DNA of 35,159 nucleotides, taken from an uncultured Bacteroidota bacterium (GTDB taxonomy: Bacteria; Bacteroidota; Bacteroidia; Chitinophagales; Saprospiraceae). The DNA is taken from the NCBI GenBank assembly GCA_903933805.1, contig CAIZLM010000128.1, positions 1 through 35,159 on the forward strand. The letters are read 5' to 3'. The position numbers were made by a program, and so were the translations under genes. Positions within the stretch are counted from its first letter, which is position 1, and each line of letters opens with the position of its first letter. The notes below the pieces were generated by a model that was not told where the DNA came from, did no database searches, and saw only the letters and a program-made list of their open reading frames with translations. Shown here piece after piece: positions 1 to 7,796 of the stretch.

Positions 1-803
1 ATCGCAGCCGTAGATTATTCGATAGACTGAGCGCTACACAATCGGCCACTTTAGACACTATGAAATCTTTTCAACTGGATAATTTCAGCCAAAAAGCCGC
101 TGATGCACTTCCTGTAATGTTGAATTTGCTCGATAAAAGCGCCCTCAACCAAGAAGAAATTAAACTGGTGGAAGTCATGCAAGCATGGCATTACAACTAT
201 GATGCTGATCAATTGGCGGCAACGTTGTTTGATTCTTGGTGTGATTCCTGTTACGTATTGACTTGGGATGAAATGGATGTGGTTCGAAAGGCCAAGAAGC
301 CCATACTGTATCCCGATGGTTGGCGCTGGATTGAAATGATGAAAAATGACAACAACAGTGCCTTTTTTGATATCTTAGATACCCCTGTCCGGGAAACAGC
401 CAAAGATGTTGTCTTGCAATCTTTCAAGAGAATGGTGGGTTATTTTCAGAAAAATCCTGACAAAAAAACTGCTTGGGGATCCTCCAGGCCATTCGCCATC
501 AAGCACCTCGCCATGATTGACGCCTTTAGTCGGCTTGACCTAAAACCGGGCGGCTGTAAATCGGCGCCGAATGCCGTTAGCAGGGCCAATGGCCCCTCTT
601 GGAGAATGGTGGTGTCTCTCGACGACCAGGTCACGGCCCAAGGGGTATTTCCGGGTGGACAATCTGGTAATCCAGGGAGTCATTGGTATGATAACATGGT
701 GGATACCTGGGCAAATGGCGAGTATTATGCGCTGTTGTTTTTGAAATCCCCGGAGGAAATTTCCGATAGAATTATGGCCAAACAAACTTTCTCTCCCCAT
801 TAA
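1..803 (+). CDS. Penicillin acylase family protein, C-terminal part (5' end outside window)
   Basis: This is the last 266 codons of an Ntn-hydrolase of the penicillin/acyl-homoserine-lactone acylase type (peptidase family S45), a periplasmic amidase that cleaves an N-acyl group from an amine. The frame is open back to base 3 with no stop, so the ATG at 60 is internal. The C-terminal signature of the beta chain is clear: GPSWRMVVSLDD followed by GVFPGGQSGNPGSHWYDNM and WANGEYYALLF. The upstream part, LDTMKSFQLDNFSQKAAD, matches the family pattern of a Met/Leu-Gln-Asp stretch ahead of the helical region. The signal peptide, spacer and nucleophile Ser lie outside the window, so substrate preference cannot be judged. 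A membrane-protein gene follows after 22 bp and is probably co-transcribed. Confidence 0.85.
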   Translation, partial: RSRRLFDRLSATQSATLDTMKSFQLDNFSQKAADALPVMLNLLDKSALNQEEIKLVEVMQAWHYNYDADQLAATLFDSWCDSCYVLTWDEMDVVRKAKKPILYPDGWRWIEMMKNDNNSAFFDILDTPVRETAKDVVLQSFKRMVGYFQKNPDKKTAWGSSRPFAIKHLAMIDAFSRLDLKPGGCKSAPNAVSRANGPSWRMVVSLDDQVTAQGVFPGGQSGNPGSHWYDNMVDTWANGEYYALLFLKSPEEISDRIMAKQTFSPH

Positions 804-825
804 CCAATCAATATCAACCTGTTCG

Positions 826-1227
826 ATGATGAAAAATTTCATTTTTTCTGCGCTGCTTATCTTCATATTGGGCAACCTTTGCGGTTTTGGATTGCCCTGG
901 TGGGCCATTGCACCCATTGCGGCTGTTGTTGTTTGGTTGTTTCCTCAGACTGGTTTGAGTGCGTTTTTAGCTGGATTTTTGGGCGGAATGCTGTTGTGGG
1001 GACTTCACGCCTTCCTGTTGAACAGTGCCAATGAGGGTGTGTTTTCTGCTAAAATTGGTCAGATATTCCAAGGATTAAGCAGCAACAACTTGCTCTTAAC
1101 AACGGCATTGATGGGTGGGGTTCTTGCTGGACTTGGTGCGCTAACAGGCCAGTGGGCCAATGATTTAAGGGCTAATACGGAACCTAAGGACTACTATACG
1201 CGTCGAAAAAAAGGCAGGTATAAGTGA
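826..1227 (+). CDS. Small hydrophobic membrane protein, function unknown
   Basis: This 133-residue protein has about four predicted membrane segments: roughly residues 4-20, 24-40, 43-65 and 90-108. It ends in a basic cytoplasmic tail (YYTRRKKGRYK), which by the positive-inside rule places the C-terminus in the cytoplasm. Gly/Leu/Ala-rich helices such as FLAGFLGGMLLWGLHAFLL dominate, and no catalytic or binding motif is visible. It starts 22 bp after the acylase gene, so the two probably share a transcript. Two adjacent ATGs (826 and 829) could serve as start. I do not recognise a named family; similar short membrane proteins are common as hypothetical genes in Bacteroidota. The gene is believable because it is compact, co-directional and strongly hydrophobic throughout. 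Confidence 0.6.
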   Translation: MMKNFIFSALLIFILGNLCGFGLPWWAIAPIAAVVVWLFPQTGLSAFLAGFLGGMLLWGLHAFLLNSANEGVFSAKIGQIFQGLSSNNLLLTTALMGGVLAGLGALTGQWANDLRANTEPKDYYTRRKKGRYK

Positions 1228-1259
1228 TGCAGTGTACATCATTGGGTCAAATTTTGCAG

Positions 1260-1336
1260 GAAACTGGTTTGGTGGTCGCGTCTGAGACAAAAAAGTAGCC
1301 ATTTTTTGCCATACAGCGTACCACCTAACCAGTTAC
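1260..1336. mobile_element. Palindromic MITE-like element, copy 1 (77 bp)
   Basis: This is an imperfect inverted repeat. The left end is GAAACTGGTTTGGTGGTCGC; the right end read in reverse is GTAACTGGTTAGGTGGTACG. The left arm carries GGTCGCGTCTGAGAC (arm A) and the right arm, in reverse, ACGCTGTATGGC (arm B). The flanking 8-mers TTTTGCAG (1252-1259) and TTTTATAG (1337-1344) match at 6 of 8 positions and may be an eroded target duplication. It lies between the membrane-protein gene and the ferredoxin reductase gene, 59 bp before the reductase start. Confidence 0.75.
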
Positions 1337-1395
1337 TTTTATAGCAACCATACGCAACCAATTACAAGCATAAAAACATCTAGTTTTATCATTCC

Positions 1396-2424
1396 ATGGA
1401 CCAGATTCAGACAGTTGAAACAGATATCATCATAATTGGAGCGGGTCCAGTGGGGTTGTTTGCCGTATTTGAGGCTGGATTACTGAAACTGCGTTGCCAT
1501 ATTATCGATGTGCTTCCGCAACCTGGGGGACAACTCACGGAAATTTATCCCAAAAAGCCTATTTACGATATTCCAGGGTACCCCAGCGTTTTGGCGGGTG
1601 ATTTGATTCAAAATCTGCTCCGCCAAATTGAACCGTTTAAGCCCGGGTTTTCTCTGGCAGAACGCGTTGAATCACTTGATCAACAATCAGACGGTCGTTG
1701 GTGTGTCACCACCAACCGCGGCAAGCGGTACACAGCACCAGTTATTTTCATAGCAGGCGGATTGGGTTGTTTTGAACCACGAAAACCGCCCATTGACAAT
1801 ATCACGGCTTTTGAAGAAAATGGTGTGGAATATTTTGTCCGAAATCCTGAAATGTTTGCGGAGAAGCGGGTGGTGATTGCCGGAGGTGGTGATTCTGCAT
1901 TGGACTGGACCATTTACCTGGCCAATATCGCCAAAGAAATAACACTGATTCACCGGCGTACTGAATTTAGAGGCGCGCTCGACAGTGTTGAAAAGGTGCA
2001 ACAACTGGAACATTCCAAGAAAATTAGGGTGGTTACCAACGCACAAGTTGTTGGGTTAAAAGGTGACAAAAAACTTGAATTTGTTGATATTCAACATGAT
2101 ACAGAAGGCTTGTTTTCACTTGCCACGGATTTTTTCATTCCGCTATTCGGCCTGACACCCAAGCTTGGCCCCATTGCAAACTGGGGTTTGGCCATTAATA
2201 ACAACGCCGTGGAGGTCAATACATTTGATTATGCGACCTCTACACCGGGTATTTTTGCCATTGGCGATATCAATACCTATCCTGGAAAACTCAAGCTCAT
2301 CCTGTGCGGTTTCCATGAAGCAACCTTGGCCTGCCAATCCGCTTTTAAAATTGTGCACCCTGACAAAAAACTTTCTTTTAAGTACACGACGGTTACCGGT
2401 ATTGAAGGCATGGTCCCGTCATAA
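1396..2424 (+). CDS. Ferredoxin--NADP+ reductase, thioredoxin-reductase-like type
   Basis: This 342-residue flavoprotein transfers electrons between NADPH and ferredoxin (EC 1.18.1.2). The FAD-binding Rossmann motif GAGPVG is at residues 15-20 and is followed by PQPGGQL (41-47). The NADPH-binding motif GGGDSALDW is at 163-171, with the 2'-phosphate-binding HRR at 186-188. The C-terminal FAD contact AIGDINTYPGK is present. There is no CxxC redox pair, which separates it from true thioredoxin reductases and fits the homodimeric FNR class known from Chlorobium and from Bacillus YumC. The ferredoxin gene starts 9 bp downstream, so the likely partner is encoded in the same operon. The start ATG at 1396 gives a normal short leader before the first beta strand. 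Confidence 0.92.
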   Translation: MDQIQTVETDIIIIGAGPVGLFAVFEAGLLKLRCHIIDVLPQPGGQLTEIYPKKPIYDIPGYPSVLAGDLIQNLLRQIEPFKPGFSLAERVESLDQQSDGRWCVTTNRGKRYTAPVIFIAGGLGCFEPRKPPIDNITAFEENGVEYFVRNPEMFAEKRVVIAGGGDSALDWTIYLANIAKEITLIHRRTEFRGALDSVEKVQQLEHSKKIRVVTNAQVVGLKGDKKLEFVDIQHDTEGLFSLATDFFIPLFGLTPKLGPIANWGLAINNNAVEVNTFDYATSTPGIFAIGDINTYPGKLKLILCGFHEATLACQSAFKIVHPDKKLSFKYTTVTGIEGMVPS

Positions 2425-2433
2425 TGTTGTAGT

Positions 2434-2757
2434 ATGGATACGATTACCGTAACGGTTATTGACCGGGGAAATACCTCCAACACGCTGGAGGCTCCAACTG
2501 ATATTGGATTAAATATCATGGAGTTGTGTAAAGTGTATGAATTGCCGGTTGCAGGCACCTGCGGTGGTATGGCCCTCTGTGCCTCCTGCCATGTGTATGT
2601 GCTCAGTGAGCATGAACTCCCGCCTCCGACGGATGACGAATTGGCCATGTTGGACGCTGCTTTTTTTGTTCAATCCAACAGCCGCCTAGGATGCCAACTG
2701 AAAATTAAAGAGGAGATGAATGGGTTAATCTTACAATTAGCCCCAGTGGAGGCATAA
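2434..2757 (+). CDS. 2Fe-2S ferredoxin (adrenodoxin/plant-type fold)
   Basis: This 107-residue electron carrier has the four cluster ligands of an adrenodoxin-like ferredoxin: Cys43, Cys49 and Cys52 in GTCGGMALCASC (C-x5-C-x2-C), and Cys87 in SRLGCQL. Cys32 is extra. It follows the ferredoxin reductase gene by 9 bp and is almost certainly reduced by that enzyme. The final acceptor is not encoded nearby; Fe-S assembly, a monooxygenase or biosynthetic enzymes are all possible. A small hairpin, AGCGT-ttt-ACGCT (2763-2775), lies just after the stop, ahead of the palindromic element at 2809. Together these may end transcription. Confidence 0.95.
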   Translation: MDTITVTVIDRGNTSNTLEAPTDIGLNIMELCKVYELPVAGTCGGMALCASCHVYVLSEHELPPPTDDELAMLDAAFFVQSNSRLGCQLKIKEEMNGLILQLAPVEA

Positions 2758-2808
2758 AACCCAGCGTTTTACGCTAAGAAGTAAGTAGTGCTGTAAATTA
2801 CACTTCAA

Positions 2809-2971
2809 GTAACTGGTTAGGGTGGTCGCGTCCAAGGCAAAAAAGAGGCTATTTTTTGCCAGACAAGGCGTATTTTTGTAGTCCGTAGCAGCGCTACGGT
2901 CAAAAAAATACGCAAAGAATGGCGGAAAATGGGCCTTTTTTGGCCAGACAGCGTGCCACCTAACCAGTTAC
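2809..2971. mobile_element. Palindromic MITE-like element, copy 2 (163 bp), with perfect 8-bp target duplication
   Basis: The ends are GTAACTGGTTAG (2809-2820) and CTAACCAGTTAC (2960-2971). The element is flanked by exact direct repeats CACTTCAA at 2801-2808 and 2972-2979. The left arm has GGTCGCGTCCAAGGC (arm A) and the right arm in reverse ACGCTGTCTGGC (arm B). The centre holds a further palindrome, CCGTAGC-agc-GCTACGG, inside near-complementary GCGTATTTTT stretches, so the whole unit could fold into one hairpin about 80 bp long. It sits between the converging ferredoxin and nuclease genes. Its right end supplies the last codons and the TAG stop of the nuclease gene. Confidence 0.88.
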
Positions 2972-5587
2972 CACTTCAATAAGTGTTCGGTAATCGTCCC
3001 AGCGGGCATCTTCTGTCTTCATTTCCAACAAATCAAACAATTGGCCTTCATAAAGCGCTTCCAATGCGGGGGCTGTGCGTGTCGTTCGCAGTTCAACCAT
3101 GCCATTTTCAATTTGCGACATTCGCCAGGCATGTGTTTTTCCCATTTTATCAAAAATTGCGTCACAAGCAGCGCCATGCTCAGCGCTGTTGCCGGATACA
3201 GTTGCTTCACGGAATGCATTGTTGTTTCGGGCGACAATCTTACCATCTTCCAACACAAAGTAAGCGGTATGCGGCCAGATATCAGTTTCGGAGAGCATTT
3301 TTGCATACAACACCAATTGTAAGTCTTCTCCATTGACAATCAATTCTTTGCGCCATCGGCTCCCGCCCCATTTTAGGTCGACAATGGCTTGTTCATTACC
3401 TCTGGTAAGTACAAGGTCGGCTTTCCCACGCACTGGCATGGCGCCAATAAAGCCTTGCAGCACTTTTTCTGTTTGAGCTACTGTCCATCCGTTTGAATGA
3501 ATAATGGTAACCAAACTCCAGGCAGCATTTTTGACGCGGTTTAAAAAAGCCGTACGTTCTTGCTCCATACCGTACATCAACAGGGTTGCACCTTCCCTTG
3601 GAAGCAATATTTCAGCTTGATTGTTCACCCACTGATGAACTGTTTCTCGGGTATGTTCGCTGATGTTTTCTTGTAAAATTTTTTCAAAAAAACGGTGTGA
3701 CAGGTTGCCAAGGAGGGTTGTTTCTCCGGAAATTCGGAGTAAGTATGGCGGAAACAACCTGAGTTTTTGCCTAAAAAACCACCGATGGGGATAATAAAAC
3801 AAGCTTTCTAGATTTGTGGGTGTTTCGTACTCCGATGGCGTTACGTAGCTTGGTTCGGTGAGCTGCAGGTGTGTGCGGGGAAGCTGGTCGTTTCGGGTGG
3901 ATAGTAATTGTCTTGCAGGGATACGCAGCTTCGAAGCCAGTCTGTCAAGATCCTGCTTTTTGTTCAGGTTGAATACCGTGGCGCCAAATTTGGCTCCCAA
4001 GGACGCCTCTAGATCAGGCATCAACAAGCTGGGCTGAACTTCCGCACCATCAACTTGCTCCGGCACCACCACGATGAGCCGCTTATTTGTCCATTGAAAT
4101 GGTCGTCGTTGTAACAACTGTATCAATTGACTCTGAACACGGGGCGACTGAACAAAGACGGCTTGTTCTTCCAGCCATTGACGTTCTTCTTTGCGCCATT
4201 TATCCGGTGGTGGTGTTTCATTTTGCTCGATGAAGTTCCACCAAATCAGGGTATCGATGGGGGCTGCAATCGCGCCGGGTTTGTGAAAAAAATCAAAACT
4301 TCCCTTTTCTGCAGGAGCCAACTGGACAGATGATGCTTCAAAAATTGTTCGCACAATGCGTTCAAGTTCTAGGAATGTTATTCTTTGCTCGGGCAGTTCC
4401 TCTAATAGTGCATGAATACGTCGGGCTTGTTCCGCCATAGCCAACAGCGAGTGGTTGGTTCCACCGGTTTCCTCAAAATGGGATTTGGCCCATTCCTGAA
4501 GAAAAAAATACAGCATCATCGCGTCGCGTTTCGGGGCTGATTTATCGATAGGGTAGCGCTTTCTATCAAACCAAAAGTTGTATTGCCTGCGTGATTCCTC
4601 CGGAACTTCAGCCTTTTCCAAGTAGCCAAAAACAGCGGCAAACCAGTTATCACTAAAAAAACCGGGTTTTTCTGCCATAATACGGGCTATTTCACTGGCC
4701 AATTCTGGGTCAAGGGGTATATTGGGCAGGGTCAAAAATTCCATGATCTTATACACGTCCACGGGCTCCCAAATAAACGCGGGCGCCAGTTTTAACACCT
4801 GCAAGGAAGGTCTTGCCAAAGAGGCAGATTGAATACCCATCGCTGAAAAACCCTCACTGATCAACGATTGTTCTAGTGCAAGACTTGGCTGAGGAGCCAA
4901 AAAAGTCGGTTTTAGGGGTTGGTTGTCCCGCAACAGTTGGGCAATAAAGGTCGCAGCATCGCTGTCGCGACGACCGTGTAAACATACGATGTCAATATTG
5001 GGGGCAAAGTCAGGATGGGGCGGTTCAACGGTTTCAATACTTTGATGCGGCTTCGAGTGTTTCAACAGTGCCAACAGTCGTTGAATGTGCGGCTTTTGTA
5101 GGTGCTCCGGTTCGTACAGCAACAGCTTTTTAATCGGTACCGGTAGCTGCTTCATTCGATGGAGTACTTGCTCAAACCGATCAGCATAACCGAAAGCTGA
5201 GGCAGACAACGACGCATTCAATATTTTCTTGCGAAAAAGCACTTCTACCTCGGCGAGCGTGCGAAGTCGTGCCGGCATCTGGTCAAATAGCTCGAAATTC
5301 CAGCCTGCCAGCAACAGTTCATCCCGCCAGCCCAGCAAAAACTCGGCGGTAGCAAAACGATCAGCTTCAAACGATTGCCCATAAAAAGTATCACTGAATT
5401 GTCCAAGCGACTGACGATAAAGCTCAATGCGCAGAAAATCCGGGTTAATTGGATACCCGCTTAGCCCCAATTGTTCCTCCAGCCAAAGCAATAGTTTGTT
5501 CGGACCGGCGAATAAAACACCAATATTGGCTGCTTCTTGGCTGTGATAAACGTGGCCGTCAAAATCGTTTCCAAAATGAATCGTCAT
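2960..5587 (-). CDS. PD-(D/E)XK nuclease family protein, AddB/RecB-nuclease-like
   Basis: This 875-residue protein carries a C-terminal RecB-family nuclease domain. Visible parts are GNLSHRFFEKIL (the His/Glu helix), the metal-binding Asp in GKAD (D724), the D-x-K pair in VDLKWGG (D737, K739), and QLVLY (Q757, Y761). The N-terminal two-thirds resembles an inactivated helicase of the AddB kind, without a recognisable Walker A motif. AddB proteins normally bind a 4Fe-4S cluster through four Cys. Here the position before the nuclease reads YYPHRWFF with no Cys, and very few Cys occur in the whole protein, so the cluster is probably absent. No AddA-like helicase is next to it. The last residues and stop codon come from the palindromic element at 2809-2971. 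It is likely a DNA repair or recombination protein; the exact complex is uncertain. Confidence 0.75.
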   Translation of the reverse strand: MTIHFGNDFDGHVYHSQEAANIGVLFAGPNKLLLWLEEQLGLSGYPINPDFLRIELYRQSLGQFSDTFYGQSFEADRFATAEFLLGWRDELLLAGWNFELFDQMPARLRTLAEVEVLFRKKILNASLSASAFGYADRFEQVLHRMKQLPVPIKKLLLYEPEHLQKPHIQRLLALLKHSKPHQSIETVEPPHPDFAPNIDIVCLHGRRDSDAATFIAQLLRDNQPLKPTFLAPQPSLALEQSLISEGFSAMGIQSASLARPSLQVLKLAPAFIWEPVDVYKIMEFLTLPNIPLDPELASEIARIMAEKPGFFSDNWFAAVFGYLEKAEVPEESRRQYNFWFDRKRYPIDKSAPKRDAMMLYFFLQEWAKSHFEETGGTNHSLLAMAEQARRIHALLEELPEQRITFLELERIVRTIFEASSVQLAPAEKGSFDFFHKPGAIAAPIDTLIWWNFIEQNETPPPDKWRKEERQWLEEQAVFVQSPRVQSQLIQLLQRRPFQWTNKRLIVVVPEQVDGAEVQPSLLMPDLEASLGAKFGATVFNLNKKQDLDRLASKLRIPARQLLSTRNDQLPRTHLQLTEPSYVTPSEYETPTNLESLFYYPHRWFFRQKLRLFPPYLLRISGETTLLGNLSHRFFEKILQENISEHTRETVHQWVNNQAEILLPREGATLLMYGMEQERTAFLNRVKNAAWSLVTIIHSNGWTVAQTEKVLQGFIGAMPVRGKADLVLTRGNEQAIVDLKWGGSRWRKELIVNGEDLQLVLYAKMLSETDIWPHTAYFVLEDGKIVARNNNAFREATVSGNSAEHGAACDAIFDKMGKTHAWRMSQIENGMVELRTTRTAPALEALYEGQLFDLLEMKTEDARWDDYRTLIEVVTG

Positions 5588-5594
5588 GGTATGA

Positions 5595-5602
5595 CAAAAG
5601 TA
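5595..5602 (-). promoter_or_regulatory. Putative -7 box (TACTTTTG) 7 nt before the nuclease start
   Basis: On the minus strand TACTTTTG fits the Bacteroidota -7 consensus TAnnTTTG and is followed after 7 nt by the ATG at 5587. If used, the transcript would be almost leaderless. No convincing -33 TTTG was found at the expected distance. Confidence 0.35.
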
Positions 5603-5613
5603 ATCTTACAACT

Positions 5614-5621
5614 TACCTTTG
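5614..5621 (+). promoter_or_regulatory. Putative -7 box (TACCTTTG) for gldC
   Basis: TACCTTTG matches the TAnnTTTG consensus and lies 27 nt before the preferred gldC start at 5649. It argues against the longer reading from 5619, whose ATG overlaps the box. The -33 element is not clear. Confidence 0.35.
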
Positions 5622-5648
5622 TCGCACTTTTTCCAAACAATTTTTGAA

Positions 5649-6008
5649 ATGGACAACAACGAAGTAGTGAAAAGCAGCGATATCACCCTGCGGGTGGGGC
5701 TCAACGCGGAACAAGTTCCTGTACGCATCGAATGGGGTGCGAGCGACCGCAATGGCGGGGCACTCGAGGAATGTAAAGCCATTGCGGTGGCACTTTTCGA
5801 CAAGGAACACCGGGATACACTTCGGATAGACCTTTGGACAAAAGAGATGCAGGTGCTGGAAATGGATCGATTTGTATATCAAACATTGCGTTCGTTGAGC
5901 CAAACGTATTTGAAGGCAACACAGAACAAGGAATTGGCAGAAGAAATGGCCAAATTCGCCCATTTTTTTGGCCAAAAAACGGAAATTATTCCTGCGGATG
6001 AAAAATAG
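5649..6008 (+). CDS. gldC: Gliding motility protein GldC
   Basis: This protein of about 119 residues belongs to the small soluble GldC family, which is restricted to Bacteroidota and helps gliding in Flavobacterium johnsoniae. The family pattern is clear: SDITLRVGLNAEQVPVRIEW near the N-terminus, ECKAIAVALFD, then TLRIDLWTKEMQVLEMDRF, and FAHFFGQKTEI at the end. I prefer the ATG at 5649 because homologues begin a few residues before the KS-S/D-I strand; a longer reading from 5619 is possible. It is divergent from the nuclease gene. No other gld genes are in the window, but two T9SS cargo proteins are, so the secretion machinery must be encoded elsewhere. Confidence 0.9.
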   Translation: MDNNEVVKSSDITLRVGLNAEQVPVRIEWGASDRNGGALEECKAIAVALFDKEHRDTLRIDLWTKEMQVLEMDRFVYQTLRSLSQTYLKATQNKELAEEMAKFAHFFGQKTEIIPADEK

Positions 6009-6093
6009 TAACCGACAGGGTTGGGCGCTGTGCCGGCCCCAAAAGGTCCATTTTTTGTTTTAGAAATAATTAGCAACCTTCATGTGGGTACTT

Positions 6094-7245
6094 TTATTGG
6101 ATGATTTTTTCCACTTCGTAAATGGAATTTATTTTTCCAGCAAACAGGCAATAAAAGGTCGGCTTTTGGTGCAGTAAGGCGATTTCTGTTGGGCGACCAT
6201 CGTCTATGTGGCTGGACTTTAGCTTAGATTTTATGGTAAAATAGGAAAAAAGGTGCTCAAATCGAACCGAATCTGAAAAATATTGCTGCATTTGCGACAA
6301 CATTTTTCTGGCATTGGTGGTAGGTTTTCGGATACATTCGGTACAAATTCCTGGTGCTTCCGGTCTGCAATTGCTGTCTTCGGGAATTTGACAGTCGAAA
6401 TGCGGTGTATCCTCGTATGATATTTTGTGGTGGGTGTAGGCAACCGACGACAACGATAAAAGCCCGCTTAGCCCATACGGCATGATGGATCCAAAAGGGC
6501 CATCCATGACGGTCAGTCCTTTTTCTGTGAATAGATTCGATGAAACAAAGGCGATTTCAGCGATCTCATGGGTCAGGGCAAGATGTTCAAGTCCGAAAAT
6601 TTTATTGATGCCATTTGTTGCCGCATACGTGGCATTGATAACAATGGGAGCCGTTATACTGTGTGTGTGGAACTTATCCGCATTATTGCCCAGTTTTTTT
6701 TCGCAAGCCAACACTTCCCAGCAGTTCCCGTTCTCCGTGGATTGAATGATTTGCGTGTTGGTAAACAACTGGATAGCGGAAACGGCATTGATCTTTTCTC
6801 GATAATAATGCCCCAGTAAAATTGGATCAAAAGAGTGCTCGGATGTTTTATACAGGGCTTCCAATCGGTTGAAATTGAATAGGGGATGTTTTTCAACCCG
6901 TTCGCAAGCAATATGAAGATAGTCACAAAAACGCTCAAACTGACTTGGGTCGGTGAACGATCCATACCGGTCTATCGCGTAGTATTTCTCGAAAGAAACG
7001 TTGACGAAGGGCCTGTGTTCTGATAAGAAACGTTCGTTGTAATCGGCGCTCATCGCAGCGGTAGCAATGCTGCGGGGGTAATGGTAGCCACTGTGAAGTC
7101 TCGCTTGATTTACCAGCGATGCCTTTTGGAAAAGCCTGTCTTCTTTCTCCACCAAGGCAACTTTTGCGCCTTTTCCAGCGAGAAAAAGCGCAGCATAGCA
7201 TCCAAAAATACCACCTCCAATAACCAAATAATCGAATTTTTGCAT
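6094..7245 (-). CDS. FAD-dependent oxidoreductase (D-amino-acid-oxidase fold)
   Basis: This flavoenzyme of about 383 residues opens with the dinucleotide-binding motif VIGGGIFGCYAALFLA, followed by VALVEKE, the FAD ribose-binding acidic end of the second strand. The downstream NQARLHSGYHYPRS is the DAO-superfamily segment that contacts the flavin. The C-terminus (CLFAGKINSIYEVE) holds the last FAD-binding loop. The substrate cannot be told; relatives act on amino acids, glycerol-3-phosphate or 2-hydroxy acids. I prefer the ATG at 7245 (MQKFDYLVIGGG) because it puts the Rossmann motif at the usual distance; starts at 7275 or 7296 are also open. It lies downstream of bactofilin in the same direction, but a terminator-like hairpin separates them. 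It ends tail to tail with gldC. Confidence 0.82.
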   Translation of the reverse strand: MQKFDYLVIGGGIFGCYAALFLAGKGAKVALVEKEDRLFQKASLVNQARLHSGYHYPRSIATAAMSADYNERFLSEHRPFVNVSFEKYYAIDRYGSFTDPSQFERFCDYLHIACERVEKHPLFNFNRLEALYKTSEHSFDPILLGHYYREKINAVSAIQLFTNTQIIQSTENGNCWEVLACEKKLGNNADKFHTHSITAPIVINATYAATNGINKIFGLEHLALTHEIAEIAFVSSNLFTEKGLTVMDGPFGSIMPYGLSGLLSLSSVAYTHHKISYEDTPHFDCQIPEDSNCRPEAPGICTECIRKPTTNARKMLSQMQQYFSDSVRFEHLFSYFTIKSKLKSSHIDDGRPTEIALLHQKPTFYCLFAGKINSIYEVEKIIQ

Positions 7246-7320
7246 CAATTGGGGCGCGTTTGACGGATTCAGCATACTGCATTGGTGGAAGCACACAAGA
7301 CGGTACGCATTGTGGGGCTA

Positions 7321-7350
7321 ATATAAAAGGGCGACCATGGCCGCCCTTCT
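7321..7350 (-). terminator. Terminator-like hairpin after bactofilin
   Basis: The inverted repeat AAGGGCG (7327-7333) / CGCCCTT (7342-7348) with an 8-nt loop is followed on the minus strand by a T-rich run (TTTATAT). It lies 25 bp beyond the bactofilin stop and just upstream of the oxidoreductase start, so it probably separates the two transcripts. Confidence 0.65.
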
Positions 7351-7373
7351 AAAAGATATCTTGGAAAACGGAC

Positions 7374-7796
7374 TTAATTTTTGGCAGTTGGTGTAGCAAC
7401 CGGCGTATTCAACATCTCCCCGATTTTGCAAGCTCCATTGTAACGAGCACCTTCTTCAACGATCATCGTCTTTGCGGTGATATTACCTTCAATGACGGCT
7501 GAATCCAACAAGTGCAAGGCCTCTTTTACGTGTACATCACCTTTAATTTTACCCTTAATCGATGCATCACGAGCGCTAATGTTCCCTTGAACAGAACTGC
7601 CATCGCCCATTACAAATCGTTTGTCCACTTTGACTTCACCTATGATGGCGCCATCCAAGCGTACATTTTCTGTACATTTAAATTTCCCTTCGATGGTTGT
7701 GCCTTTGGCGATGACCGTCGTTGCGCCACCATCTTTATCGTTTATACCGAAATTAGATGCCGCAGCATTTTTTTCTTTTGAACTTGAACCGAACAT
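7374..7796 (-). CDS. Bactofilin (polymer-forming cytoskeletal protein)
   Basis: This 140-residue protein is made almost wholly of the bactofilin right-handed beta-helix (former DUF583), at residues 27-127. The repeating pattern of hydrophobic strands and Gly turns is seen in TTIEGKFKCTENVRLDGAI, IGEVKVDKRFVMGDGSSV, QGNISARDASIKGKIKGDV and AVIEGNITAKTMIVEEGA. The flanking N-terminal (MFGSSSKEKNAA) and Thr/Pro-Ala C-terminal tails are disordered, as usual. Bactofilins polymerise without nucleotide, often at the membrane, and scaffold cell-wall enzymes or shape. No M23 peptidase partner gene is adjacent here. It is divergent from tsaD across a 189-bp gap. Confidence 0.93.
   Translation of the reverse strand: MFGSSSKEKNAAASNFGINDKDGGATTVIAKGTTIEGKFKCTENVRLDGAIIGEVKVDKRFVMGDGSSVQGNISARDASIKGKIKGDVHVKEALHLLDSAVIEGNITAKTMIVEEGARYNGACKIGEMLNTPVATPTAKN

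Noticed and set aside
60-803. Reading the acylase gene as a complete 247-residue protein
   Set aside because: The frame stays open to the window edge and the family's catalytic part would be missing, so it is a truncated view of a longer gene.
2165-2452. 95-codon plus-strand frame overlapping the ferredoxin reductase gene
   Set aside because: It is an out-of-frame shadow of the reductase gene with no family features.
6009-6093. GC-rich stretch followed by a T-run between converging gldC and oxidoreductase genes as a terminator
   Set aside because: No stem longer than 4-5 bp could be drawn next to the T-run, so support is too weak.
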